A stretch of 46,275 nt of DNA from an uncultured Marinicella sp. GTDB taxonomy: Bacteria; Pseudomonadota; Gammaproteobacteria; Xanthomonadales; Marinicellaceae. Positions 35,682 through 43,001 of the stretch are shown one piece after another. Numbering within the stretch: the stretch's first letter is position 1; each line of letters begins with the position of its first letter. The notes beneath the pieces are model-generated. The model made no database searches. It saw only the letters and a list, made by a program, of their open reading frames with translations, and was not told where the DNA came from. The DNA is taken from positions 1 to 46,275 of the forward strand of contig CANNAM010000016.1 in NCBI GenBank assembly GCA_947502595.1. The letters run 5' to 3'. The translations under genes and the position numbers were made by a program.

Positions 35682-37343
35682 TTATGAGCCTGTTTTAAGG
35701 AATTCTTTGGCTTGTGCCAGGGTGGCAGCGGTGATGTTCTGCCCGCCAGACATGCGCGCCAATTCCTCAATGCGTTGCGGTTCACTTAAATGGGCGATTT
35801 TAGAAGTGGTGTATTGGCCTTGACTGGATTTGCTGACCAATAAATGGTCGTGTGCGTGTCCAGCCACTTGCGGCAAGTGCGTCACCGCAAAAACTTGGTT
35901 ATTCAGGCTCAGTTGTTGCATGATGTTACCCACTTTTTCTGCCGTGGCACCACCAATTCCTGTGTCCACTTCGTCGAAGATAAAGGCTTGCTTGTTGTCC
36001 TGCTGTTGGGTGCTGACTTCAATGGCCAGCGAAATCCTTGACAACTCACCACCTGAAGCCGTTTTGTTCAATGGCTGGGCTTTTTGGCCTTTGTTGGCAG
36101 CAATCATGAATTCAACATGGTCATTGCCCAGATTTTTGGGCTTGGCATCACTTTGGTGGTTAACCGCAATGCTGAAATCCGCTTCGGGTAAACCCAAGTC
36201 ACGAATCATACTGGTTATTTTTCTGGCCAATGATTTGGCCGCTTGCTGTCGTTGTTCAGACAGCTGTTTGGCTGCTTGTTGGTAGGCTTGTGTGGCCTGA
36301 TCCAGTTGTTGGTTCAGCTGTTGTTGTTGGTTGGCTAAATCTGCATGCGTTGCTAAAGTGTTGGCCAAATCCTGGTGTTGTTGAAACAACAGTTCAGGCA
36401 TCACGTTTTGTTTTCGCGCGACATGATTTATTTGTTCCAAACGGGCTTCAATTTGGCTCAGGTTATCCGGATCGTTGTCGATAGTTTCTGACACGGCTTG
36501 TAGCTGTTGATGGGCCTCATTGATGTTAATCAACGATTCTTCCAGCATTTGTACAATAGCACTGAAATCATACCCTTTGGCTGAGTTTAAACGTGCAATC
36601 AGCTGCGCCAATTGGGCCTCAACATTGTGTTCATTTTCACTGATGGTCTGAATGGCATGGTCTAAAGTAAGCGTTAAATCTTGGGCGTGGGCAGCAGTTT
36701 TCAGTGACTGATGCAAAGTTTCATATTCATCATCGGTTAACGCCAATGACTCAAGTTCATCCAATTGGTATTGCAGCAGCTGAACCTGTTCTTTGCCCAT
36801 AGAACCGGCCGTCATTAAATCTGTGATGGCTTGTTCAATGCGCTGAATTTCCTTCACTGCTTCTTGGGTTTGTTTCAGCAGTAACTCATGGTCACCAGAC
36901 TGGTCTAGAATCAACAATTGGTTGTGGTTTTTTAACAACCTGATTTGATCATGCTGGCCATGAATTTGAACCAAATGTTGACTGAGTTCTTTAACCAAGC
37001 CAGAAGGAGTGGGGCGACCATTGACCCATTGTTTGCTGCGACCTTGTTGGTTGATGGTGCGTCTGATGATCAACTGGTGGTTGTTGAGCAAATCCTGTTG
37101 GGTCAGCCAATTTTGTGCCAGTTTGTTGTTTTCAATATTGAATTCAGCAATGATTTCTGCCTGTTCCGCAAATGGGCCAATGGCTTGTGTGTCTGCACGG
37201 TTGCCCAATGCCAAAGACAAAGCGCCAATGATGATGGACTTACCAGCCCCGGTTTCACCAGTAAACACCGACATTCTAGGGTCGAAGTCTATTTCTAAAT
37301 GGTCAATCAGAACAAAATTTTCAATGTACAAAGATTGCAGCAT
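35682..37343 (-). CDS. recN: DNA repair protein RecN
   Basis: RecN is an SMC-like ATPase that acts early at double-strand breaks. The 553-aa length is exactly family size. The N-terminal IENFVLIDHLEIDF is followed by Walker A GETGAGKS (29-36), long coiled-coil arms (about 160-370) rich in Gln and Leu, the ABC signature TASGGELSRISLAIEV, and Walker B AFIFDEVDTGIGGATAEKVG. The divergent grpE lies 108 bp away. In many gammaproteobacteria recN is LexA-controlled, but I see no convincing LexA box between recN and grpE. Confidence 0.96.
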   Translation of the reverse strand: MLQSLYIENFVLIDHLEIDFDPRMSVFTGETGAGKSIIIGALSLALGNRADTQAIGPFAEQAEIIAEFNIENNKLAQNWLTQQDLLNNHQLIIRRTINQQGRSKQWVNGRPTPSGLVKELSQHLVQIHGQHDQIRLLKNHNQLLILDQSGDHELLLKQTQEAVKEIQRIEQAITDLMTAGSMGKEQVQLLQYQLDELESLALTDDEYETLHQSLKTAAHAQDLTLTLDHAIQTISENEHNVEAQLAQLIARLNSAKGYDFSAIVQMLEESLININEAHQQLQAVSETIDNDPDNLSQIEARLEQINHVARKQNVMPELLFQQHQDLANTLATHADLANQQQQLNQQLDQATQAYQQAAKQLSEQRQQAAKSLARKITSMIRDLGLPEADFSIAVNHQSDAKPKNLGNDHVEFMIAANKGQKAQPLNKTASGGELSRISLAIEVSTQQQDNKQAFIFDEVDTGIGGATAEKVGNIMQQLSLNNQVFAVTHLPQVAGHAHDHLLVSKSSQGQYTTSKIAHLSEPQRIEELARMSGGQNITAATLAQAKEFLKTGS

Positions 37344-37393
37344 AGACAGAAGTAACTAATTTGCTAAATGACTTTTAATTTTAACCATCCTGC

Positions 37394-37421
37394 CTTGAAA
37401 AGTCATCTCTAAACACCATAT
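37394..37421 (+). promoter_or_regulatory. Sigma-32 (heat-shock) promoter for grpE
   Basis: The -35 element CTTGAA (37394-37399) is separated by 14 nt from a -10-like CACCATAT (37414-37421). This is close to the heat-shock consensus CTTGAAA-N13/14-CCCCATNT. Transcription would begin about 20-25 nt before the grpE ATG at 37452. The match is strong, but activity has not been shown. Confidence 0.75.
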
Positions 37422-37451
37422 CTCAGCCATTATTAACTCGTACTACTGATT

Positions 37452-38075
37452 ATGACTGAAGAAAACGGTAAGCCAACTGAAAATGATGTTGATTTAAACG
37501 ATTTAGCTTTTGATCAAGACGCCAACCAATTTGATGATGGCGATGAAATCATTGCTGAGTTGGATGACAGTGAGCTGTCAGCCTTAGAACAAATGCAGGC
37601 CAAGATTGAAGCACTGAATGCAGAGCTTGAAGCAACCAAGGCTCAGCTGAAACAAAAAGATGAAGAGATTCTGCGGGTTGCAGCTGAAGGCATGAATTTA
37701 CAAAAACGCTCACAACGAGATTTGGACAACACCCGTAAGTTTGCCAATGACAAAATCATCAAAGCCATGATTCCTGTGATGGACAGCTTTGATAAGGCTT
37801 TGGAAGTGATTGACGATGAAAATTGTGAACTCACCATTGAAGCGATGATTGAGGGTACCCAAAACACCCACAAAATCTTTGCCAAAGTGCTAGAAGACAA
37901 CGGCATAGAAATCGTTAATCCATTGGGTGAACAATTTGATCCGGAAATTCATGAAGCCATGAGCATGGTGGCCTCACCTGAGCATGAAAAAAACACCATA
38001 GTTAATGTGTTTCAAAAAGGCTATTTATTGAATGGCCGTGTGATTCGGGCAGCCATGGTAGTGGTCGCACAATAA
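37452..38075 (+). CDS. grpE: Nucleotide exchange factor GrpE
   Basis: GrpE is the co-chaperone that releases ADP from DnaK. The 207-aa protein has an acidic, low-complexity N-terminus (about 1-55) with the long dimerising helix of GrpE behind it (LEQMQAKIEALNAELEATKA). The conserved RDLDNTRKFANDKIIKAMIPVMDSFDKAL block and the C-terminal beta domain (NPLGEQFDPEIHEAMSMV, YLLNGRVIRAAMVVVAQ) are intact. It is read from the sigma-32-type promoter and followed by dnaK after 182 bp. Confidence 0.95.
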   Translation: MTEENGKPTENDVDLNDLAFDQDANQFDDGDEIIAELDDSELSALEQMQAKIEALNAELEATKAQLKQKDEEILRVAAEGMNLQKRSQRDLDNTRKFANDKIIKAMIPVMDSFDKALEVIDDENCELTIEAMIEGTQNTHKIFAKVLEDNGIEIVNPLGEQFDPEIHEAMSMVASPEHEKNTIVNVFQKGYLLNGRVIRAAMVVVAQ

Positions 38076-38111
38076 CCATGACAGGTCATTGATTTAAGCG
38101 TGAATCATTCA

Positions 38112-38139
38112 CTTGAATTAAATCAGATTGACCTTAGAT
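38112..38139 (+). promoter_or_regulatory. Possible second heat-shock promoter ahead of dnaK
   Basis: CTTGAA (38112-38117) is a perfect sigma-32 -35 element. At the right spacing only a weak -10-like CCTTAGAT (38132-38139) is present. It could give dnaK a promoter of its own in the grpE-dnaK gap. Low certainty. Confidence 0.35.
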
Positions 38140-38202
38140 AGTGGTCATAGAAACATGTCGCATCAGCACCAAGCCGCTGTGATAGAACAAATCTGAAGGG
38201 CA

Positions 38203-38220
38203 TGCCAGACCCGTCTGGCA
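38203..38220. repeat. Perfect inverted repeat between grpE and dnaK
   Basis: TGCCAGAC (38203-38210), CC, and GTCTGGCA (38213-38220) make an 8-bp perfect dyad, or a 7-bp stem with loop CCCG in RNA. Only CTTTC follows, so it is a poor terminator. It sits about 37 nt before the dnaK start, in the untranslated leader. It could be an mRNA-processing or stabilising hairpin. Function unproven. Confidence 0.6.
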
Positions 38221-38257
38221 CTTTCAATCAAGAACAAAATATTTAGAGGTTTTAAAA

Positions 38258-40183
38258 ATGTCAAAAGTAATAGGTATAGATTTAGGCACAACCAATTCCT
38301 GTGTCGCAATCATGGAAGGCAATGACATCAAAGTCATTGAAAACTCCGAAGGTGATCGAACCACACCATCCATTGTGGCTTTCACCGAAGACGGTAAATC
38401 AATTGTTGGTCAGTCGGCTAAAAGACAAGCCGTCACCAACCCAGAAAACACATTGTTTGCTATCAAACGTTTGATTGGTAGAAAATTCAATGAAGATGTG
38501 GTTAAAAAAGACCAAGACATCGTGCCATATAAAATTGTCGGTGCCGACAATGGTGATGCATGGGTAGAAGTGCGTGGTAAAAAAATGGCGCCACAAGAAA
38601 TTTCAGCCCGTATTTTAGAAAAAATGAAACAAACAGCTGAAGATTATTTGGGTCAAGAAGTGACGCAAGCGGTTATCACCGTACCTGCTTATTTCAATGA
38701 CTCACAACGTCAAGCAACCAAAGACGCCGGTAAAATCGCTGGTTTGGAAGTTAAGCGCATCATCAACGAGCCCACTGCAGCTGCATTGGCTTATGGCATG
38801 GACAAAAAAGGTGGTGATCGCACCATCGCGGTTTATGACTTAGGTGGTGGTACATTTGATATTTCTATCATTGAAATTGCTGACATCGATGGCGAGCAAC
38901 AATTTGAAGTATTGGCGACCAATGGTGATACATTCTTGGGTGGTGAAGACTTTGATAACCGCGTGATGGATTATTTAGTCGCTGAGTTCAAAAAAGACCA
39001 AGGCGTTGATTTGAAAAACGACCCATTGGCTTTACAGCGTTTAAAAGAAGCTGCTGAAAAAGCAAAAATTGAATTGTCTACTTTAGATCAAACTGAAGTG
39101 AACTTACCTTACATCACAGCAGATGCTTCAGGTCCTAAGCACATGAATGTGAAAATCACCCGCTCTAAATTAGAGTCGTTGGTTGAAGATTTGGTGAAAA
39201 GAACCGCAGCTCCTTGTGAAATTGCGATTAAAGATGCAGGCATTTCATTGAGCGAAATTTCTGATGTGATTTTGGTTGGTGGTCAAACCCGTATGCCAGC
39301 TGTACAAGCCATTGTAGAACAAACATTTGGTAAAAAACCTCGCAAAGACGTGAACCCTGATGAAGCTGTGGCCATGGGTGCAGCCGTACAAGGTGGCGTA
39401 TTGTCTGGTGATGTGAAAGACGTGTTGTTATTAGACGTGACACCATTGTCATTGGGTATTGAAACCATGGGCGGTGTGATGACTAAGTTGATTGAGAAAA
39501 ACACCACGATTCCTACCAAGGCATCACAAGTGTTCTCAACCGCCGAAGACAACCAGTCGGCAGTTACCGTACATGTCTTACAAGGTGAGCGTGAAGTGGC
39601 TTCTGCCAATAAATCATTGGGTCAGTTCAACCTAGAAGGTATTGCTGCAGCACCGCGTGGCATGCCACAAATTGAAGTGGCTTTTGATATTGATGCCAAC
39701 GGTATCATCCACGTGTCAGCCAAAGACAAAGCCACTGGTAAAGAGCAACGCATTGAGATCAAATCGGGTTCAGGTTTGTCTGACGAAGAAATTGAAAACA
39801 TGATCAAAGATGCTGAATTGAACGCCGACAAAGACAAGGCTTTCAAAGAGTTGTCACAAGCCAGAAACTCAGCTGATGCCATGACTCATACAGCCAAGCA
39901 AATGTTGGATGAGCACAAGGAAATCATTGATGACGGTGAAAAATCTGCCATTGAAGCAGCCATTGAAACTGCTGAAAAAGCCGCCAAAGGCGACGACAAA
40001 GCAGCCATCGATTCTGCGGTAGAAGCTTTACAAGCAGCCACCCAACCAGTGATGCAAAAAGTGGCCCAAGCGGCTCAAGCGCAACAAGGTGGCGAAGCGC
40101 CAGCTGGTGAAGCAGCAGCCGATCAAGGTGATGATGTGGTTGATGCCGAGTTTGAAGAAGTCAATGACGAAGACAAGAAGTAA
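38258..40183 (+). CDS. dnaK: Molecular chaperone DnaK (Hsp70)
   Basis: DnaK is the ATP-driven chaperone for unfolded proteins and works with DnaJ and GrpE. The 641-aa length is standard. The ATPase domain opens with [17 protein letters not shown] and has [14 protein letters not shown] and [13 protein letters not shown]. The substrate domain (about 390-510) includes [18 protein letters not shown]. The C-terminal tail ends in an acidic [13 protein letters not shown] with the EEV-type motif. The start ATG at 38258 has AGAGG at 38245-38249. Grouping with grpE and dnaJ is typical. Confidence 0.98.
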   Translation: MSKVIGIDLGTTNSCVAIMEGNDIKVIENSEGDRTTPSIVAFTEDGKSIVGQSAKRQAVTNPENTLFAIKRLIGRKFNEDVVKKDQDIVPYKIVGADNGDAWVEVRGKKMAPQEISARILEKMKQTAEDYLGQEVTQAVITVPAYFNDSQRQATKDAGKIAGLEVKRIINEPTAAALAYGMDKKGGDRTIAVYDLGGGTFDISIIEIADIDGEQQFEVLATNGDTFLGGEDFDNRVMDYLVAEFKKDQGVDLKNDPLALQRLKEAAEKAKIELSTLDQTEVNLPYITADASGPKHMNVKITRSKLESLVEDLVKRTAAPCEIAIKDAGISLSEISDVILVGGQTRMPAVQAIVEQTFGKKPRKDVNPDEAVAMGAAVQGGVLSGDVKDVLLLDVTPLSLGIETMGGVMTKLIEKNTTIPTKASQVFSTAEDNQSAVTVHVLQGEREVASANKSLGQFNLEGIAAAPRGMPQIEVAFDIDANGIIHVSAKDKATGKEQRIEIKSGSGLSDEEIENMIKDAELNADKDKAFKELSQARNSADAMTHTAKQMLDEHKEIIDDGEKSAIEAAIETAEKAAKGDDKAAIDSAVEALQAATQPVMQKVAQAAQAQQGGEAPAGEAAADQGDDVVDAEFEEVNDEDKK

Positions 40184-40222
40184 GTTCTGACTGATTGAAT
40201 GATCAAATTCAGTTGATAACAT

Positions 40223-40254
40223 GCCGCTTTGGGTTATAGCCCAAGGCGGCTTTT
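40223..40254 (+). terminator. Rho-independent terminator between dnaK and dnaJ
   Basis: A GC-rich hairpin, GCCGC-T-TTGGG with loop TTATAG then CCCAA-G-GCGGC, gives an 11-bp stem with one T-G pair (40223-40250), followed by TTTTAAATTTT. This is a good intrinsic terminator or attenuator. It would reduce readthrough from dnaK into dnaJ and make DnaJ less abundant than DnaK. Confidence 0.8.
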
Positions 40255-40278
40255 AAATTTTAGCAAACATACAATACC

Positions 40279-41421
40279 ATGGCACAAAAAGATTTATACG
40301 AAATTCTAGGGATTCAGAAGTCAGCGACCCAAGCTGAAATCAAGAAAGCTTTTAAACGCACTGCAATGAAATACCATCCAGACAGGAATACGGATGACCC
40401 TTCAGCACAGGACAAGTTCAAAGAAGCTCAAATGGCGTATGAAATACTGAAAGATGACAGAAAGCGCCAAACTTATGACCAATATGGTTTTGATGCTGTC
40501 ACTGGCCAAGGTGGTGGTCCCGGTGGATTCGGTGGTGGCTTTCAAGGCGATGTTGGTGATATATTTGGTGATATCTTCAGTGACATCTTTGGTGGCGGAC
40601 GCCGTGGCGGCGGTCGTTCATCAGGTCCACAACGTGGCCGCGATGTGCAAATTGAAATGACTGTTGAGCTGGAAGAAGCCATCAACGGTGTGAACAAGGA
40701 AATCAACATCCCTACCATGGTGGCTTGTGAGCCTTGCAACAGCACTGGTTCAAAAGACGGTGAGACCAAAACCTGTCAAACCTGTAACGGCATCGGTCAA
40801 GTGCGCATGCAACAAGGCATGTTCTCAGTGCAACAGGCGTGTCCAGACTGTCGTGGCCAAGGTTCTATTATCAGCAACCCTTGTGATGAATGTCATGGCC
40901 AAGGTCGGCGTCAAGAAAACCGCAAGCTGAATGTCAAGATTCCAGCAGGTGTAGATCAAGGTGACCGCATTCGCTTATCTGGCAAAGGCGAAGCAGGGCC
41001 CAAAGGTGGTCCGGCAGGTGATTTGTATGTTGATATTCATGTGTTGCCACATGATATATTTGTGCGTGAAGGCGATTCATTGTTCTGTGAAATGCCAATC
41101 GATTTCACCACCGCATGTTTGGGTGGCGAAATTAAAGTACCAACCTTATCAGGTGAAGTAAAACTTAAAGTGCCAACTGAAACCCAAACCGGTAAGCAGT
41201 TCAGGTTGCGCGGCAAAGGCGTCAAGTCAGTGCGTTCACACAGCACCGGTGATTTGTTTTGTAAGGTCAAGGTAGAAACGCCGGTTAACCTGTCTGCAGA
41301 GCAAAAAGACTTGTTAGAAAAATTGTCGCAAACCATCAAAGACGCCGGTGATAAAAACAACCCGCAACGCAAAGGTTGGTTCGACAACGTAAAATCCTTT
41401 CTGGATAAAATGACCGGCTGA
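40279..41421 (+). CDS. dnaJ: Chaperone protein DnaJ (Hsp40)
   Basis: DnaJ is the co-chaperone that delivers clients to DnaK and stimulates its ATPase. The 380-aa protein has a J-domain with HPD (33-35), a Gly/Phe-rich linker (about 73-115), and a zinc-finger domain with four CxxCxGxG-type repeats ([32 protein letters not shown]). The C-terminal client domain contains [20 protein letters not shown]. Its TGA shares its last base with the dapB ATG (TGATG), so dapB is translated from the same message. Confidence 0.97.
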   Translation: MAQKDLYEILGIQKSATQAEIKKAFKRTAMKYHPDRNTDDPSAQDKFKEAQMAYEILKDDRKRQTYDQYGFDAVTGQGGGPGGFGGGFQGDVGDIFGDIFSDIFGGGRRGGGRSSGPQRGRDVQIEMTVELEEAINGVNKEINIPTMVACEPCNSTGSKDGETKTCQTCNGIGQVRMQQGMFSVQQACPDCRGQGSIISNPCDECHGQGRRQENRKLNVKIPAGVDQGDRIRLSGKGEAGPKGGPAGDLYVDIHVLPHDIFVREGDSLFCEMPIDFTTACLGGEIKVPTLSGEVKLKVPTETQTGKQFRLRGKGVKSVRSHSTGDLFCKVKVETPVNLSAEQKDLLEKLSQTIKDAGDKNNPQRKGWFDNVKSFLDKMTG

Positions 41422-42209
41422 TGACCCAAGCAATCGAAATCATAATTTCTGGCGTTTCCGGCCGAATAGGGCGCCGCTTGCTGAAGCTGATTTTGGCGGA
41501 TGGCCAAACTGCGCAACCCCAATTTAAACTGGTGGCTGGTTTGGTGTCCCCAGGCAGCCAATACTTGGGGCGTGATTTGGGTGATTTAGTTGGCGCCAAT
41601 GCCACCGGCATCCAAGCGGTTGAGAGCTTGGCCGAAGTCAAAGCCGATGTGGTGATAGACTTTTCCCAACCAGCTGGTTTTGATGAGTTGGTGGATTATT
41701 GTGTGCTCCAACAAACCGCCTTGATCAGCGGCACCACCGGCTTGAATCAAGACAGTTTTGATCGCATTGGCCAAGCCTCTAAATACATACCAGTGATGTG
41801 GACTTCAAACTTTTCATTGAACATCCAAATCTTGAAAAACCTGCTACAAATGGTCAAACAGACCAATCCCAAAGGTAAGTTCAGCATCACCGAAACACAT
41901 CATGTGCACAAAAAGGATGCGCCTTCTGGGACCGCCATTTCTCTGGCCCAAGCAGTTGATCCACAAAGCAAAATGATTAAAACCGCTGCCGCATCCTACC
42001 AACTGGGTGAGGTTGCCATACACGCCATCCGTACCGGTGAAGTACCTGGCACCCATGAAGTCACAGTTAAACTACAAGATGAAACACTGACCTTCAAACA
42101 CCAAGCCCATGATCCAACCATCTTCGCCCAAGGCGCCCTCGACGCCGCCCAATGGATTCACGGCAAACCCATCGGCTTCTACGACCTCAACGCCGTACTA
42201 CTGGGTTAA
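41421..42209 (+). CDS. dapB: 4-hydroxy-tetrahydrodipicolinate reductase
   Basis: DapB reduces hydroxytetrahydrodipicolinate with NAD(P)H in the lysine and diaminopimelate pathway, feeding peptidoglycan synthesis. The 262-aa length is near the family norm. The N-terminal nucleotide fold is GVSGRIGRRLLKLI (about 10-23). The family motif ETHHVHKKDAPSGTA carries the catalytic His/Lys. The C-terminal region has GEVPGTHEVTVKL and TIFAQGALDAAQWI. It follows dnaJ with a one-base overlap, an order also seen in other gammaproteobacteria. Confidence 0.96.
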   Translation: MTQAIEIIISGVSGRIGRRLLKLILADGQTAQPQFKLVAGLVSPGSQYLGRDLGDLVGANATGIQAVESLAEVKADVVIDFSQPAGFDELVDYCVLQQTALISGTTGLNQDSFDRIGQASKYIPVMWTSNFSLNIQILKNLLQMVKQTNPKGKFSITETHHVHKKDAPSGTAISLAQAVDPQSKMIKTAAASYQLGEVAIHAIRTGEVPGTHEVTVKLQDETLTFKHQAHDPTIFAQGALDAAQWIHGKPIGFYDLNAVLLG

Positions 42210-42247
42210 AACCACTTCAGTGGCATAATTTATAAAACAAGACCAAA

Positions 42248-42289
42248 CCCAGATCTTTAGCCTGCGCTCCGCTGCGCTCAAGATGCCAG
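42248..42289. repeat. Type-A palindromic repeat, copy A1
   Basis: This 42-bp unit begins CCCAGATCTT and contains GCGCTCCGCTGCGC. Its arms ATCTT/AAGAT are inverted around paired GCGC blocks. It lies 39 bp after dapB. Compared with copy A2 the tail is degraded (AGATGCCAG). Confidence 0.85.
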
Positions 42290-42318
42290 TCCTGCGTGAT
42301 GCCAGACTCCAAAAAAAG

Positions 42319-42360
42319 CATGTCATTGCGAAGGAGCGAAGCGACTGTGGCAATCTCCCA
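42319..42360. repeat. Type-B palindromic repeat, copy B1
   Basis: This unit begins CATGTCATTGCGAAGGAGCG and continues through GCGACTGTGG to CAATCTCCCA. Outer arms ATTGC/GCAAT form an imperfect palindrome. The next copy, B2, starts 69 bp downstream in the same orientation. Confidence 0.9.
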
Positions 42361-42387
42361 ACGCCAACGCAATACCAAATAAATAAA

Positions 42388-42430
42388 CATGTCATTGCGA
42401 AGGAGCGAAGCGACTGTGGCAATCCCCCAA
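42388..42430. repeat. Type-B palindromic repeat, copy B2
   Basis: Same core as B1, with one variant near the end (CAATCCCCCAA). It is followed by GCCAACGCAATCCTAAA, which also follows B4, so the flank was copied with the repeat. Confidence 0.9.
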
Positions 42431-42469
42431 TGCCAACGCAATCCTAAACAATCACCACACCAACTCAAA

Positions 42470-42524
42470 CCCAGATCTTTCGACTGCGCTCCGCTGCGCT
42501 CAAGATGACAGGGAATCCTGTCAT
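42470..42524. repeat. Type-A palindromic repeat, copy A2, with perfect terminal hairpin
   Basis: This is the same type-A unit as A1, in a better-preserved form (AGATCTTTCGACTGCGCTCC). It extends into a perfect 8-bp stem: ATGACAGG (42505-42512), loop GAAT, CCTGTCAT (42517-42524). A1 starts 222 bp upstream. Confidence 0.9.
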
Positions 42525-42546
42525 TCAGGGTAAAACTAAAAATAAA

Positions 42547-42589
42547 CATGTCATTGCGAAGGAGCGAAGCGACTGTGGCAATCTCCCAA
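42547..42589. repeat. Type-B palindromic repeat, copy B3
   Basis: Identical core to B1, in the same orientation, 228 bp downstream of B1. It is followed by AGCCAACGCAATCCC. Confidence 0.9.
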
Positions 42590-42615
42590 AGCCAACGCAA
42601 TCCCAAATAAATAAA

Positions 42616-42655
42616 CATGTCATTGCGAAGGAGCGAAGCGACTGTGGCAATCTCC
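42616..42655. repeat. Type-B palindromic repeat, copy B4
   Basis: Identical core to B2, 228 bp downstream of it and 69 bp after B3. The flank reads GATGCCAACGCAATCCTAAA. It closes the repeat array. Confidence 0.9.
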
Positions 42656-42660
42656 TGATG

Positions 42661-42920
42661 CCAACGCAATCCTAAATAAACACAGCCTTTCAGCCCTGCA
42701 CAGCACCTGTCCCGCTAATGTGTGAGACAAACAACCGGAAATTATTTTTCCCCATCCAAATAACCACCAAAATGCCAACACCATCCATCCACTCTAAAAC
42801 GCCACAACCACTTCCGTCACAAAACTGACAAAAATTGCCCAACTACCAATCAAGGCCCAACCTAAATCACAGCCCATACACCAAAGCAACAATCCAGCTC
42901 ATGGTAAGACTTCGGTTAGA
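42661..42920. other. Gene-free, strand-asymmetric spacer before hsdM
   Basis: No convincing gene is present. The plus strand is rich in C and A and poor in G. Read on the minus strand it gives short hydrophobic fragments (such as LGWALIGSWAIFVSFV) broken by stops in every frame I tried. It may be a decayed membrane-protein gene or just biased spacer DNA. Confidence 0.4.
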
Positions 42921-42931
42921 CAATTTGTGCA

Positions 42932-42960
42932 TTGAAATGCATCTTTGAATTAGGTATATT
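42932..42960 (+). promoter_or_regulatory. Sigma-70-type promoter for hsdM with overlapping dyad
   Basis: TTGAAA (42932-42937), a 17-nt spacer and TATATT (42955-42960) match the vegetative consensus well, about 40 bp before the hsdM ATG. The perfect dyad TGCATT-GA-AATGCA (42928-42941) covers the -35 box and could be an operator. Binding is not shown. Confidence 0.6.
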
Positions 42961-43001
42961 GAATAACTTCAGTGTGAATCATAAAAGGGAACCAAAAAGG
43001 C

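Noticed and set aside
35639-35785. N-terminal extension of the secreted protein
   Set aside because: It overlaps the end of recN, is not signal-like, and a perfect signal peptide begins at 35638.
37344-37451. LexA box for recN
   Set aside because: No CTGT-N8-ACAG-like site was found between recN and grpE.
38076-38257. CIRCE element (HrcA operator) before dnaK
   Set aside because: No TTAGCACTC-N9-GAGTGCTAA pattern is present. The regulation looks sigma-32-based.
42248-42655. CRISPR array
   Set aside because: Repeats are of two types, with no run of uniform repeats separated by distinct 30-40 bp spacers. Flanks between copies are duplicated, and no cas gene is present.
42217-42669. Open reading frames on the minus strand (EIATVASLLRNDM and HLERSGAQ repeats)
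   Set aside because: They are read through the A and B palindromic repeats. Such peptides are a known artefact of these repeats and show no gene-like features.
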